Source of the DNA: Nissolia schottii
Taxonomy: Eukaryota > Streptophyta > Magnoliopsida > Fabales > Fabaceae
Assembly (NCBI GenBank): GCA_003254905.1
Contig: QANU01006640.1
Location: 1 to 64,000 of the forward strand
Length of the DNA: 64,000 nucleotides
Direction of reading: 5' to 3'
In this document: piece after piece, positions 1-10,273 of the stretch
Layout: each line of letters begins with the position of its first letter
Numbering within the stretch: the first letter of the stretch is position 1
Notes under the pieces: model-generated
What the model was told of the DNA's origin: nothing
The model's database searches: none
Seen by the model: only the letters and a program-made list of their open reading frames with translations
Translations under genes and position numbers: made by a program

Positions 1-506
1 AACGAGGACAATAACTTCTACTGTAGTAGAAGCCCCTGAGCCGAGGCATCGCGGAGGAGCAACTAGTGCTACCGATCAACTAGCCAGCAAGGTAGGGATT
101 CGTGATGAGTAATGTGTGACAGTCACACGATCTAGTCAGGTCGTTGGCGACTAAGTGTGGTAAATGTAAAGTATATTAATATTTAACTATGCAGTTGTAT
201 TATGGACCAATTGATTGTACATATGTGTATGTTATAAAATATTCTGGAGACCTATTTCTTAGAATGGTAACGCTTAAGTCTGATAAGACTCTGTCGCTTG
301 TATCCATGTATAATTCATTGACGCGTATGGCTCTAAGTTTGTAAACTAGTGAGGATGTGAGAAAAATTTCAAAACGGTCCGTATTTTGGAGTAAGAAATA
401 TTTTCCAAGTTAAAAGTAGGGGGCTAAAAGTAACCTCAGCCAAGCAAATAACAACTCTATAATCAGTGTTACGATTAGAGCGTAAGCTGAAATTAGGGGT
501 GTTACA
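1..506 (+). mobile_element. 3' end of a chromovirus-type LTR (truncated by window edge)
   Basis: The segment ends in GGGGTGTTACA, the 3' terminus shared by the long LTRs of this window. Its last 150 bases resemble the end of the LTR that stops at 17218 (TTTTCCAAG, a run of AGTAA, then a block ending in GCGTAA). An open frame runs from base 2 to a TAA near base 111, where other family members carry the acidic ORF; it is too short to assign. The left part lies outside the window, so solo LTR and element end cannot be told apart. Confidence 0.7.
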
Positions 507-1110
507 CGCTTAAGTCGGGCTGGGTTGGTCCACGGACCTTTGGGTGTTGGGTTCCAGGATGGGTCTTTATGGCCCAGTCCATAACAGTGGTAATGACACA
601 AAGTAGGCAATGTGGTTCCTCACAGATCTAAGGATTCACGATAGTTTTCATGAAGGATGAACGATAGTGCCTCCTAGAAGTTAGGAAGTGATGGAGGTGC
701 CACTACAAATCTCATTGTTTCTTACCTTGCTTCGCCAAAGATGTCATTGAGGAGGACATGTCGTTTGTGATTTTTTCCTTCACAATGTGATTTTTTGGCA
801 AGGAGTTGTAGTTGGTGGTGTGGTAGTCCAATGATAGAACCATGGTGGTAGGTGAGAAGTAATAAGCAGTGGTCATGAGAAAGAGAAGAGGATGATTGAG
901 GTAAGGGAAGACGAGAGAGAATGAGGTGATTGATTTCTTTAGGTTTAATTGACCAAGCTAATGATAAGGCAAAAAATAAAAATAAAAACTTATTAGGGAC
1001 TAATAGGTGGATTTTATAACCTATTTTATTATTCTTTAATTGAACATTGCATACTAAAAATGTGTGGTTTTAATGCTTAATTAATATGTTTTACACATTA
1101 TCCTCTTTTG
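507..1110. other. Stretch without a recognised gene
   Basis: AT-rich non-coding sequence. I see no open frame with family features, no RNA gene and no clear repeat boundary. A GGG-CTGGG-TTGG-rich patch follows the LTR end at 506. Confidence 0.5.
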
Positions 1111-2490
1111 TGATAAATTGAGAAAAATGCAATTTTAAGCATTATTTTATCTTACAATTTAATGTGTAGATTTCTTTTGTTCTTTTTTAGTTTTCTATTT
1201 TAATTGCAGAAAATAAATTGTCAAGAGGATCAATGAAGATTTGAAGGAGATTTGATAATATATAAATTTTGAAGAGAAGATTTGGATCAATAAATGCAAG
1301 ATTAAATTTGAATTCAAAAAGATTTGGTCAAAGATTTGCTGAGAATTTTTTAACGCTGACTTTGCCACAGATTTTGCGCCAGGATGGAGATTGAATCCCG
1401 ATTTGACCTTAACTACAAAGTTGTAGATCTACCCCTTAGCTTTAATTGGAGATTTGAATCACCTCAATCCGATATGTGTAGCCAAAGTTAACGCGATTTT
1501 ACTAACTGATGTGCTGAAAGTGCGGGATTTACTCCCACTTTGTGCCAGTCGTCTACAAATAGATATTCTCTCTCAACAACTTGGGCAGAACTTCATACTC
1601 AGCCTCCACTTTTATTTTCTGTCATTTTCTCTTTTATTTTATGCACTTTAGGTTTATGTTAGTAGTGCTTAATTATTAGTTCTTCAAGGATTGTTGAAGC
1701 GCTCGCATTGACAACGCAAGCTCCCAACTATTTGCGAATTTCTTTCGTTCTTTTATTCAGGTTTTGTTATTTCAATTCCCCATTATTTTCTACTCTCTTA
1801 TTATTTTTATTTATTATGAGCCTTCATCCTCCATCCATGGAGGAGTAGTTTCTTAATATCTTGCATGCGGTAACTCTAGATTAGGATTAATTCGAGATCT
1901 TGTGCTTAATGTTTGTTCATGATTTGTTCCACCCCTAATTAGTAATATAGTGATCGCATGTTGTTAGTTAGGGTTAATTCTAGGTTGATAGATTTTGACG
2001 ATTGTAGGATTTATTGATTTAGGATTTAGGAACTTTTGGGGGAACTAATTAGATTTAATTAGGATGTGCAATTGGAACATAATTGATATGAGTTTTAAAT
2101 GCTGAGATCTTAGTTTTAATTCTTGTATTAATAAATGCTTAGGGGATTAACGATTGTAGTCTCTTAAATGAATTGTGTATTAGGTAGAGATTTCAACTAA
2201 TAAACAACATCCCCTCTTATGAATAATTAATTAGGAACCAATGACAATTAATCATTGATCTAGAAAAGTCGTCTGCAGGATATTGTTTTTTTATCATTGT
2301 TAACTTACTTTCGTTTTGCTTTCTTTTTATTTATATTCATCAATCCAAACCCCCTTTTTAATTGTAATTATAATTGACTTGGAAATTGCTTCCTTAGAGA
2401 CAACATGGTTAGCCCCTGTACTATGTTTTTGGGTTATAAATTATTATTTGATCGTGCACTAAAATTAACGACGTTTTGGTGTGTATCAGG
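1111..2490 (+). repeat. LTR-like dispersed repeat, inverted relative to 62413-64000
   Basis: From about 1200 to 2485 this segment matches, with many substitutions, the reverse complement of 62413-64000. Shared landmarks include the block around ACTACAAAGTTGTAG, the block around CATGGAGGAGTAG with CTTGCATGCGGTAA, and the end block TAACGACGTTTTGGTG. The segment may begin at TGATAAATTG (1111), close to the TGATAAGTG start of the Ogre LTR at 32676. The right-hand copy has a TATA box, so both are probably LTRs of one retrotransposon family. No coding sequence is recognised. Confidence 0.6.
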
Positions 2491-3545
2491 ACTGAAACTA
2501 ATTTTTTTTATTAGGGGTTAAAATTAAAAATTTTTATTTATCAATGACTAAAACCAAAATTTATGATTTATTAAGGATTAAAAATTTATTTAAGAAATTT
2601 TTTATGTCACGTGGATAAGTGATGTGTCACATAAGTAAAGTTGACTTTGACTTCTGTTCATCATATCAACGGTTAACCGAACAGGCTGATAGGGTCAAAA
2701 AAAAAACAAACTTATTAAAGAATAAAACTAAAAAATAAATGTTTATTAAAAAATGAAAATTTGTGATTTTTTAAAGACTGAAAATTTATTTAACCCAATT
2801 ATTTTTTACTTTTATTTCAAAGTTCAACATGCATTTGTCATACTTCGAGATAGAATACAAAAAGGAGGGGTGGAAAGAGTTACAATAAAGTATGAGTTTT
2901 GTGTGGATAGACGATTTTGGCATCGGAAAAGTTGTTCTTACCTTTAAGATCGAGATTATTCCTTGCCTTAGGAATAAATAATGAGTGCTGCCCACAAAGT
3001 TTGTTGGTGGAAATTATCATACCTGAATTTAGTTTCACATACAAAGACCATTCAAACATGAAAGTGCCCACGGGTTGATTTTGGTAAAACGAAATGAACC
3101 AAGCCATTGACAAAAGTGATTTTTTTTACTTTCCAAAAATACATTTTTAATTGAAAAAAATATTTTTCATATTTAGATTATTTTTTAAAAAATATTAATT
3201 CTAAAAAAATTTATTTTCAACTTTTAACAACAGCTAAATGAAATAACTTCTCAAAATATAAATTTTTTTAATTATTTCAACTTTATTATAAAATAATTTC
3301 ACTTTTTTTTTTTTTAATCCTACACAAACGTACCTCAACTTCTTTTACCAAGTAGCAAGATCAGCACAACAGGAAGGGGAGAGAAACAAAATTGATTTTT
3401 AATAATTATATAAGGTTAAGTGTGTATTTAAATTGATGTATTTCGTACATAAAACAATTTATAATTAAAATATGGGTTCTAGTTCTTTTAAAATTGAAAT
3501 TGATATTATTTTTACAATGCAAGAGTGTGTCTGAATATACTCTAT
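2491..3545. other. AT-rich intergenic stretch, no gene recognised
   Basis: Homopolymer-rich sequence with repeated phrases such as AAAATTTATTTAA, resembling degraded short non-autonomous repeats. Short open frames on both strands have no recognisable motif. Confidence 0.5.
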
Positions 3546-3970
3546 ATTATGGTGTGTATAATTAGGCCTCGGAGAATAATTATAATAAATATAAATAAAG
3601 ATCAATTTAAGCTAAGGCAAATCAGGAACAAATTTGTAAAAATTGAACTACTAATTATAATTATTATCATCATCATCATTATTATTATTATTATTATAAC
3701 ATCCTCCCTCAAACTTAACTAGGTNCGGGTCGGGCCTTAACGGGTGGGCCTTAACGGGCCGAGCCCGCCCATTTTGACACCCCTAATTATGGTGGGTATA
3801 ATTAGTCCTCAGAGAATAATTATAATAAATATAAATAAAAATCAATTTAAGCTAGGGCAAATCAGGAACAAATTTGTAAAAATTGAACTACTAATTATAA
3901 TTATTATCATTATTATTGTTATTATAATAATAATAATATATAGCATCCTCCCTCAAACTTAACTAGGTGT
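3546..3970. repeat. About 241-bp imperfect tandem duplication with an N at the joint
   Basis: The block starting ATTATGGTGTGTATAATTA at 3546 recurs at 3787 with few changes. Each copy ends in an ATT/ATC microsatellite followed by CCTCCCTCAAACTTAACTAGG. Between them sits a GC-rich patch with GGGCCTTAACGGG words ending in TTTTGACACCCCTAA, the typical end of a hAT-type MITE. A single N lies at 3725, so the duplication may be partly an assembly artefact. Confidence 0.7.
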
Positions 3971-4439
3971 CGTAGAAATTAACTTGAATTTGGAAACCAA
4001 AATATGAAAGTGACTAGGATGATGAGTGTAACATCCTGTTTTTTCCTTAGTGAAAATCTCGTCAGATAAATATACAAGCTCTCTATCCAGGTTGAAAATT
4101 TAGAAACATAAATTCTTACATCAAAAACATCCGTAAAGGTAATAGATCACAATTTTGCAAAAATTCGTAGACACCAGATTAATTACATTTCGTCACCAAA
4201 ATTTAATTGTGTATCAAAGGTATTCATAAAGAACAATTTTATGAAAATAAATTTACGAATACCTTGGATTGACTTAAATTCCTCATTAAAAAAATTTGTA
4301 GATCACAATGGTGTGTTCGGGTAATTTTTAGGACATCCGTAGATGAACGGTTAACGGCCAAACACGATCAAAAATACACAGAGAAAACTCACACTCACAC
4401 ACGGTTGCACATGGCCAACTCACTAGGCCACCTTGCATG

Positions 4440-4620
4440 GTAATTATGAGGAGGCCAAGCCCTTAACAGGCTGGGCATGTTTCATTAATCTTAGGCCTGA
4501 GCCTGGCCTGTTAACTGTTACAGGCCAATTTTCTTAGCCTGGTCTGGCCTGCTTGGGAGGCCTGGCTTGGCCTGGAGCCTGTCAGGCTGGCCTGTTTACT
4601 CACAACTGTTCATTTGTGTT
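4440..4620. repeat. GGCCTG-rich simple/palindromic repeat
   Basis: Dense array of GGCCTG, AGGCCTGG and CAGGCTGG words, some forming GGCC-centred palindromes, within otherwise AT-rich LTR sequence. It probably belongs to a small insertion together with the adjacent pol III-box segment. Confidence 0.5.
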
Positions 4621-4652
4621 TACTAAAAAAATAAACTTATTTTATCTTCAGT

Positions 4653-4705
4653 GAGACTCGAACCCAAGTCCTTAGCATTCACAGCAATGCCTTATTCACT
4701 AGACT
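4653..4705 (-). mobile_element. tRNA-derived SINE-like segment with pol III boxes
   Basis: On the minus strand a box-A-like AGTCTAGTGAATAAGG (4690-4705) is followed about 26 bases later by a box-B match GGTTCGAGTCTC (4653-4664). Order and spacing are those of a pol III internal promoter. No complete tRNA cloverleaf is evident, so a tRNA-derived SINE inserted in the LTR is the better reading. Element ends are not resolved. Confidence 0.5.
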
Positions 4706-5193
4706 AGCATTACTTTTTGCAACATTTTATGCAATCATATTTATTAATATAATTTTATTATTGAATTTTTCTTTTTAAAGAAACCCTAATCCAAGTGCAA
4801 TGGTATACCTAAGGTGTCTGTAAAACGTACTCTTACAGAGATAAGTTTACAAATACCTTAGGTCAACCTAAATTCTTCCTTAGGAAAATTAGTAGATCAC
4901 AAGGATGTGGCCAGAATATTTTTAGGAAACCCGTATGCGAAACACCGAAACTGGTAACGACCAAACCTGATCAAAATTGATCAGTATTTGGCCCTAAAAT
5001 TCTTGGCCACAAATTCTGCCAAGAAACAACCCATTTGCACGACCAAGAATGGCCCAAGTGTGGTCAACACATTCAACCATAATTATGACATGGTGAGTTA
5101 CCATGGTAACCAACCATGCTTAGTCACCTACTAAGGGTAAAATGGAAAATTTAGCCAAGGAAAAAATGGGAAAGTGAAATTCGGCAAAGGGCC

Positions 5194-5201
5194 TATAAAT
5201 A
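5194..5201 (+). promoter_or_regulatory. TATA box of LTR fragment
   Basis: TATAAATA about 1.17 kb from the LTR start, in the same relative order as in the other long LTRs (before the AAGTGGGTAA block). Confidence 0.5.
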
Positions 5202-5658
5202 CCCCCTTGGATCTGAAATTTTGGAGGAAAAAAGAGAACCTTGCCAAAACTCTGTCCAATTACATACTCAATCGTTACTCTATCAGAACACAGACCCAAA
5301 GACTTCCCTTCACAGAACCTAGCCAATTTTCCCTAACCCTAACCTTACCAATTTCTCCTAGAGTCTTAGAGAAATCTCTCTCTCATAAATCTATGATAGA
5401 GCAAGAGCTTGGAAGCAACTGAGCAAGTTTGGATTCTGCATAGATTCGATGAACGAGTAGCAGAAACTGCGCAAGTGGGTAACCTAACCTATCCACTGTC
5501 TATGTGGTTTTATGTTAGATGATATATTCTGTTACGATGCCTTTTATGTGACTTTGATTTTATATATGTCATTGGTATTTGTCTGGAAACTACTGCTGTT
5601 ATCTGTAACTCTATCATAATTTAGGAAAGCCTAGGCTGGAAATAGGAATATATCACGT

Positions 5659-6342
5659 TTATAATACCAAGCCATCCTCCTTGGCCATCATGGAGTGGCC
5701 CTTGTTCCGAGGCACCAACATATGTGTCAGTAAATAGAGGAGCACGTGCTGGTCCACTGGCAGCCCACAAGCCTGGGGCCAGTTGCCGGAATCGGTGACA
5801 CCGGAATGCTGCAGGGTGTCTATCGCCATGTCCTCAGTGAAGGGAGTGCCGGAGGAGTAGGTAACCCACCCTAGCGATTTTCCCAACAAGCCTCGCCTAG
5901 TGGAGGGTAACCCCAAAACCTCCCTGAGCAACTCAGCAGTCATCTCCAAACTGACCTTGCTCACCTCCGTGGTTAGCTTGTTTCCCCTTAGCCTCAGGTT
6001 AGCATAAAATACCTTCACCAATTCGGGGTATACAGGCAGACTACAACACACAAAATCCAGTACCCCGGCCGAGTCGAAGATAGCAGGGATGTCACTGTGG
6101 ACGCCCTCGAACGTGGGAAGCGCCAGGACCCGGGGCACCATCACCTCCCAATTCTCATACTCACTCTCAAAGTGATGCCACTGCCCCGCGGATGAGAAGA
6201 AATTGGTTATCCCCACGGGGCGTAGTGGCGGCCGGGTTACGGTGGGCCCCCTCTGCGTGGTGTTGGGGCCAGAGTCGACGATCCCCATGGGCGTGTCTTG
6301 ATTCATGATGATGGTAAAGAGCAGAGTATGTGACGGTGACAA
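5659..6342 (-). CDS. Transposon-associated protein fragment (227 aa)
   Basis: Open frame of 227 codons. Its C-terminal half (LPVYPELVKVFYANL, then a stretch around EVLGLPSTRRG, then HVLLYLLTHMLVPRNKGHS) resembles the 'putative plant transposon protein' domain found in many legume retrotransposon-associated ORFs; this is family recognition, not a search result. The frame stops soon after GHSMMAKEDGLVL, earlier than I would expect, so it is probably truncated. Two start codons are possible (6342 and an internal Met 12 codons later, before NQDTPMG). The region upstream of the ORF is split by the solo LTR at 6387-10273. No host function is proposed. Confidence 0.55.
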   Translation of the reverse strand: MSPSHTLLFTIIMNQDTPMGIVDSGPNTTQRGPTVTRPPLRPVGITNFFSSAGQWHHFESEYENWEVMVPRVLALPTFEGVHSDIPAIFDSAGVLDFVCCSLPVYPELVKVFYANLRLRGNKLTTEVSKVSLEMTAELLREVLGLPSTRRGLLGKSLGWVTYSSGTPFTEDMAIDTLQHSGVTDSGNWPQACGLPVDQHVLLYLLTHMLVPRNKGHSMMAKEDGLVL

Positions 6343-6879
6343 TAGGAGCAGAGGGAGAGAAGTGGGGGAGGGGTGGAGGCGTCGAGTGTAACACCCTAGG
6401 TTAGAAGCTTATGCTTAAGTCATAATCTGCGTTTGCTAGATTGTTATCTGCTGTGTGGGAATACTGATAGTTCCTACTTTACTTCGGAAAATAATTAAGT
6501 TAACTGAAAGTAAGGACCCTTTTTTTTCTTTTTAAACATAAGTTATTATTATGCGTCAAACTAGAGCCATTCGTGTGAACTATCATAAGTTCCATATAGT
6601 CGTATAACAGATAAATGCGAGCGTCGTCTGTCATGCACGTACATACATGAACAGTAAAGTAAACAACACCAAATGGGTCCAACAGTTAAAGTCATACATG
6701 TCAGAAAGTCATATATATACATATCATAGATACTGTACTGGTACATCAAAAGGGCTATACATATCCTAAGCCTGTACATACTATCAGAGCTACAAAATGA
6801 CATATATCAAAATACACATCAAGCTAGGGCTACTGGAAAAAAGGTGTCGTCTGACGACAGGGTCTGGGAACAGGGCCGG

Positions 6880-7368
6880 TCAGATCTCCGGCTCATCCTC
6901 GCTGGGGTCCTCCTCCTCCACGATCTCCATGGGATAATCCTCCTCGTCCTCCTGCTCCGGATCCTCTGCCTCATCCTCCGGCTCTGGCTCATCCTCCTCG
7001 GGTGATGAAGGCACTGGTACATCTAGCGGGTCTCGGGGGCCGAGGGACAGGCCTGCCTCGCCATTGGGAGTGCAAGGTGCGAACTGGCGGTGGTAGTCTC
7101 TGGCCGTCCTCATCCGTGGGCCTCGCCGGTAGGCCTTGGCCAGTCGCAGTCTCATAGATACTGGATCAACCTCCACGTCCTTCTCGTAAGGAGCGGGCTC
7201 GCCGTTGGTGGGAGTCTCGGGCTCTGGGGAAACCGGTGGTGCAACTCAGAGGGGTGTGGGACGGTTCACCACAAGCACTGACCACAGCTCTGCCTCGTCC
7301 CCTGTCTCAAGGTCTACGGTCCTAAACCTGCTGCGAAAGATCCGCCGCTTCTTCGGCGGGGTCGTCAT
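6880..7368 (-). pseudogene. LTR-embedded basic-to-acidic ORF with one in-frame stop
   Basis: The frame starts MTTPPKKRRIFRSRFRTVD and runs 163 codons with a single internal TGA, where intact copies have an Arg codon (RPTPRRV at 23204-23734); a CGA-to-TGA change explains it. It shares WSVLVVN near residue 29, PYEKD-VEVDPVS in the middle, a RQFAP block, and a Glu/Asp-rich tail ending DEPEI. The protein is unlike Gag or Pol domains I know. Position inside the LTR and recurrence in six other LTRs suggest an element-encoded protein; function unknown. Confidence 0.7.
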
Positions 7369-8138
7369 CTAGCTCGCCTGAAGCCATAAGTGAGTGGGGG
7401 TGAGAACGGTGGTTCTCAGTGGTTAACTATGAATAGTGGGGATCTAGTTACTCAATTATGCTTCCGGCCGTCCAGGAGATCTCTAAGTGTTCATGCATCT
7501 ATACATCCTACCAGTTATTTCTTGCCTAAGTTCCTGGGCGGCTTTATCTAGTTACTAGGTGACGGGGATCTATTCTTGCTTATCTAAGTTATCGCGCTTT
7601 CTACTCTCGACCGTCAGGACACTACTACACATATATGTATGCCCGGTGACCTTGCCCCATGCGTTCCCTTTGAGCATGGCGACAGGGTCGAGACATACCC
7701 ACATCATAATCACATAAACATGTATGCAAGGTGATCGTGTCCCATGCGTTCCCGTCGAGCATGGTGACGTGATTGAGCCCCATGCGTTCCCTTCGAGCAT
7801 GGTGACGTGCACAATGCCTGCATTCCCTTCGAGCCTGCTCTTGTGCACTATGCATGGCCTTAACATTTTCTTTATTTACCGGTATCATATCCATTCCTTG
7901 GCCGCCTTCCTTTGGGCTAAGCCATATAGACCCGATGGCCTTATTCATTCATAATCATCATACAACTTATACAATTAGCACATAAATGTAATGCATGAGG
8001 GGATAGGGGTTTCTCCTACGCGTCTGTGGCCGCGTCCTTCTTCGCTGCTGGGGTTGCCATCGCTCCCATGTAGACTGGGGGATCATCATCCCTTCTCCAG
8101 CTACGACATGTAGTAACACTAGGAGTGAGGCTCATATG

Positions 8139-8312
8139 CGTCCGAACTTCGTGGACGACTTGCTCACTTACGTCCGAACTTCGTGGACGGCGTTCGAACT
8201 TCAGGGATGACTTAATCATTTGCATCCGAACTTCGGGGATGACTTTAAGGCCTGGGTCCGAACTTCGTGGGCCAAATCTCTCTTTCTCTCTTAGTCCGAA
8301 CTTCGGGGACAT
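8139..8312. repeat. Stem-loop array, loop GAACTTCGN
   Basis: Six units with loop GAACTTCGT, GAACTTCGG or GAACTTCA. Stems are CGTCC/GGACG (8139-8157 and 8171-8189), CATCC/GGATG (8223-8241), GGTCC/GGGCC with one G-T pair, and GTCC/GGAC; one unit is degenerate. The stems vary in a compensatory way while the loop is nearly fixed. Confidence 0.75.
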
Positions 8313-8554
8313 CTTACCTGTCTTTTAAATGTCATGACTTCGGGCTACTTCGATCCTCTGTGGTCGGGGCCCGTCTTTAGACTTAACTGTTTTTCCCTAA
8401 TTTAAATTACCATCTTTGCACATTAGTTCATTCAATTCTAGTGATCTACGGTTGCCCTAAGTCCTGTGGCAACCCTGCTTCATGAATGGATGCAAGACAT
8501 GTTACTCATGTTTTGTCCTCGTTCACTGCCCCCTGCTAAGGTATCGTACGTGGA

Positions 8555-9090
8555 ACTTACCTCTCCAGGGAACCACTCGGCAACTCTCTAGGGACTACTC
8601 AGCAACTCCCGAGAACCTCCGCGGAACCCACTCAGCACCACTGTTGGTGCCCACTCGGCAAACTCTCCAGGGAACCACGCAACAACTCAGGGGTAACCTC
8701 CGCGGAACCCACTTAGTACCACTCCTGGTACCCACTCAACACTCTTCACATAACCCTCTCAGCACTCCAGGGATCCTCCACGGAACTTAATCAGCACCAC
8801 TCCTGGTGCCCACTCAGCACTCTTCACGTAACCCTCTCAGCACTCCAGGGCTCCTCTGCGGAACCCAATCAGCACCACTCCTGGTGCCCACTCAGCACTC
8901 TTCACGTAACCCTCTCAGCACTTCAGGGATCCTCCTCGTAACCCAATCAGCACAACTCCGGGTGCCCACTCGGCACTCTCTACAAAATCCTCTCAGTTAC
9001 TATCCGTGGAACCACCCAGCACCATCCCAGGTGCCGCTCAACAACTGTACAGAATCCTCTCGGTCATTCTCTGCGGAACTACTCGGCGCT
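8555..9090. repeat. Repeat domain of CTCAGCAC / GGAACC words with small hairpins
   Basis: Irregular 60-70-bp units built from GGAACCCACTCAGCACC, CACTCCTGGTGCC and CTTCACGTAACC. Most units contain the perfect hairpin GCACCA-CTCC-TGGTGC. The unit at 8716-8731 has GTACCA-CTCC-TGGTAC, a compensatory pair of changes. Open frames across this block are repeat artefacts. Confidence 0.75.
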
Positions 9091-10273
9091 TACTTCTTTG
9101 CTTATATTCTCTCATTTTCTCACATTCATCTCAAGTTCAAACACCACATATTCCAGCAATACACATCAACAACATGAACATCCATGAATCATAAAACAAC
9201 GTGAATACAACCAACATGCAACATAATGTTTATCCTAAATAAATCCTTAACAACACATGCAAGATCATTTTATCACATATTCACAATAACCATAAATAGA
9301 TCACCAAGGAGGTGATTTATGCATAGTTACCCACTTGTAGAAAAACACGGTGGTGGTGAGGAAAGTTTGGAGTGAAGTCCCACAAGCCTTGTTGTTTCCA
9401 AAGCTTGAGCTTCTCCTTTCTCCAAGATGAAGAACTTTGAGCAAGGTGGAGGGTGAAGAGGTTGTTCCTCTTGATTTTAGAAGGACGAAAATGAAACTAA
9501 GATGAGGAGACTTAAGGGATGTGTTTCGGTTTGTGGAAGGTGGAAGGAGATGACAAAGTGCTTGATCTCTTGAAGATTTGGTGGTGTTCTTTGAGGTGTG
9601 GCTTAGTGTGTTGTTATGGAGGATGTGGGAAATGAAAATATCTCTTGGGATTTTGGGGGAGAGAACTCGATTTAGGTGGCTGAATGGTGAGGGAAATTAA
9701 TTGAATTTTAGGATTTAGTAAAAGGTGATGAATAGTAGAAGGCATGGGCATAGGTATGGCTAGTGATGAGATTTGGTTTAGTGTGTAAGACAAGTAATGT
9801 GATAGGAATTTGGAAGCATGATTTTGGGGATTAATTTTTTGGACAAAAATCTCCTCTCCAAGCCGTGCAGCTCTCACCCTCAGCTGCTGAAATTTCATTT
9901 TCTCCCGGTCCCGGTTCGCTCGTGTTTTATCGCTCGCAGTCTCGGTGTATCACGCACGGTCGTCCGAAAAATATTCTGTCTATACCGTCGTGATCCTCTA
10001 ATTCCCCTCTACCTAAGGGTATTAATATTTAAAGGTGTTTTGTGAACTTTTCTCCGGGAGAATATTTTCACGGACACCTTTTACGCGTCAGAAAATTTCA
10101 TCGGCGTACAACGGCCGTTTGGTTGTGCACCGAACTTCCTATCGCGACACGTCTTATTTCCTAGGGATATTCTACTTAATAATTTCCCATCTTAATTCTC
10201 TTATCACGATTAAAAAATTAATTTAATAATTATGTTTACGATTATTTCTCTAAGGAAAAATCGGGATGTTACA

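Larger units (their letters stand above)
4027..5650 (+). mobile_element. 5' portion of a long chromovirus-type LTR
   Basis: It begins TGTAACATCCTG and follows the same order of landmarks as the LTR at 10732: a block near AAAATTAGTAGATCACAA, a TATA box in GGCCTATAAATACC (5194-5201), and the conserved block AAGTGGGTAACC with CTATGTGG (about 5474-5508). It stops matching near 5650, where transposon sequence in the other orientation begins, so it is truncated or interrupted. Palindromic CATTCGAATG words, a normal part of related LTRs, reappear at 10490-10580 and may be its displaced continuation. Confidence 0.65.
6387..10273 (-). mobile_element. Solo LTR, chromovirus-type, 3887 bp, TSD TCGAG
   Basis: On the minus strand it starts TGTAACATCCCGATTTTTCC and ends CCTAGGGTGTTACA. 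It is flanked by the 5-bp direct repeat TCGAG at 6382-6386 and 10274-10278, and no internal domain lies between the termini, so it is a solo LTR from LTR-LTR recombination. It contains, in sense order, a domain of repeated CTCAGCAC/GGAACC words (9090-8555), a hairpin array (8312-8139), a conserved hairpin (7402-7417) and a decayed acidic ORF (7368-6880). It splits the transposon sequence that holds the ORF at 5659-6342. Confidence 0.9.

Noticed and set aside
3525-3962. Two frames ending in poly-isoleucine
   Set aside because: Translation of an ATT/ATC microsatellite within a tandem duplication.
4653-4705. Possible tRNA gene
   Set aside because: Box A and box B matches exist, but no acceptor stem or plausible anticodon arm could be paired; a tRNA-derived SINE fits better.
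6382-6386. Reading TCGAG and the other 5-bp repeats as chance
   Set aside because: Each coincides exactly with TG..CA-type LTR termini, and three of the sites have an uninterrupted paralogue in the window, so they are treated as true target duplications.
8139-8312. CRISPR-like appearance of repeat arrays
   Set aside because: Eukaryotic LTR context, irregular spacing, short palindromic words and no cas genes; these are LTR hairpin arrays.
8482-9177. Plus-strand frames of 102 and 123 codons with a repeated STPG/LVPTQHSS pattern
   Set aside because: Translation of the LTR repeat domain; antisense to the element and broken by stops. Not a repeat protein gene.
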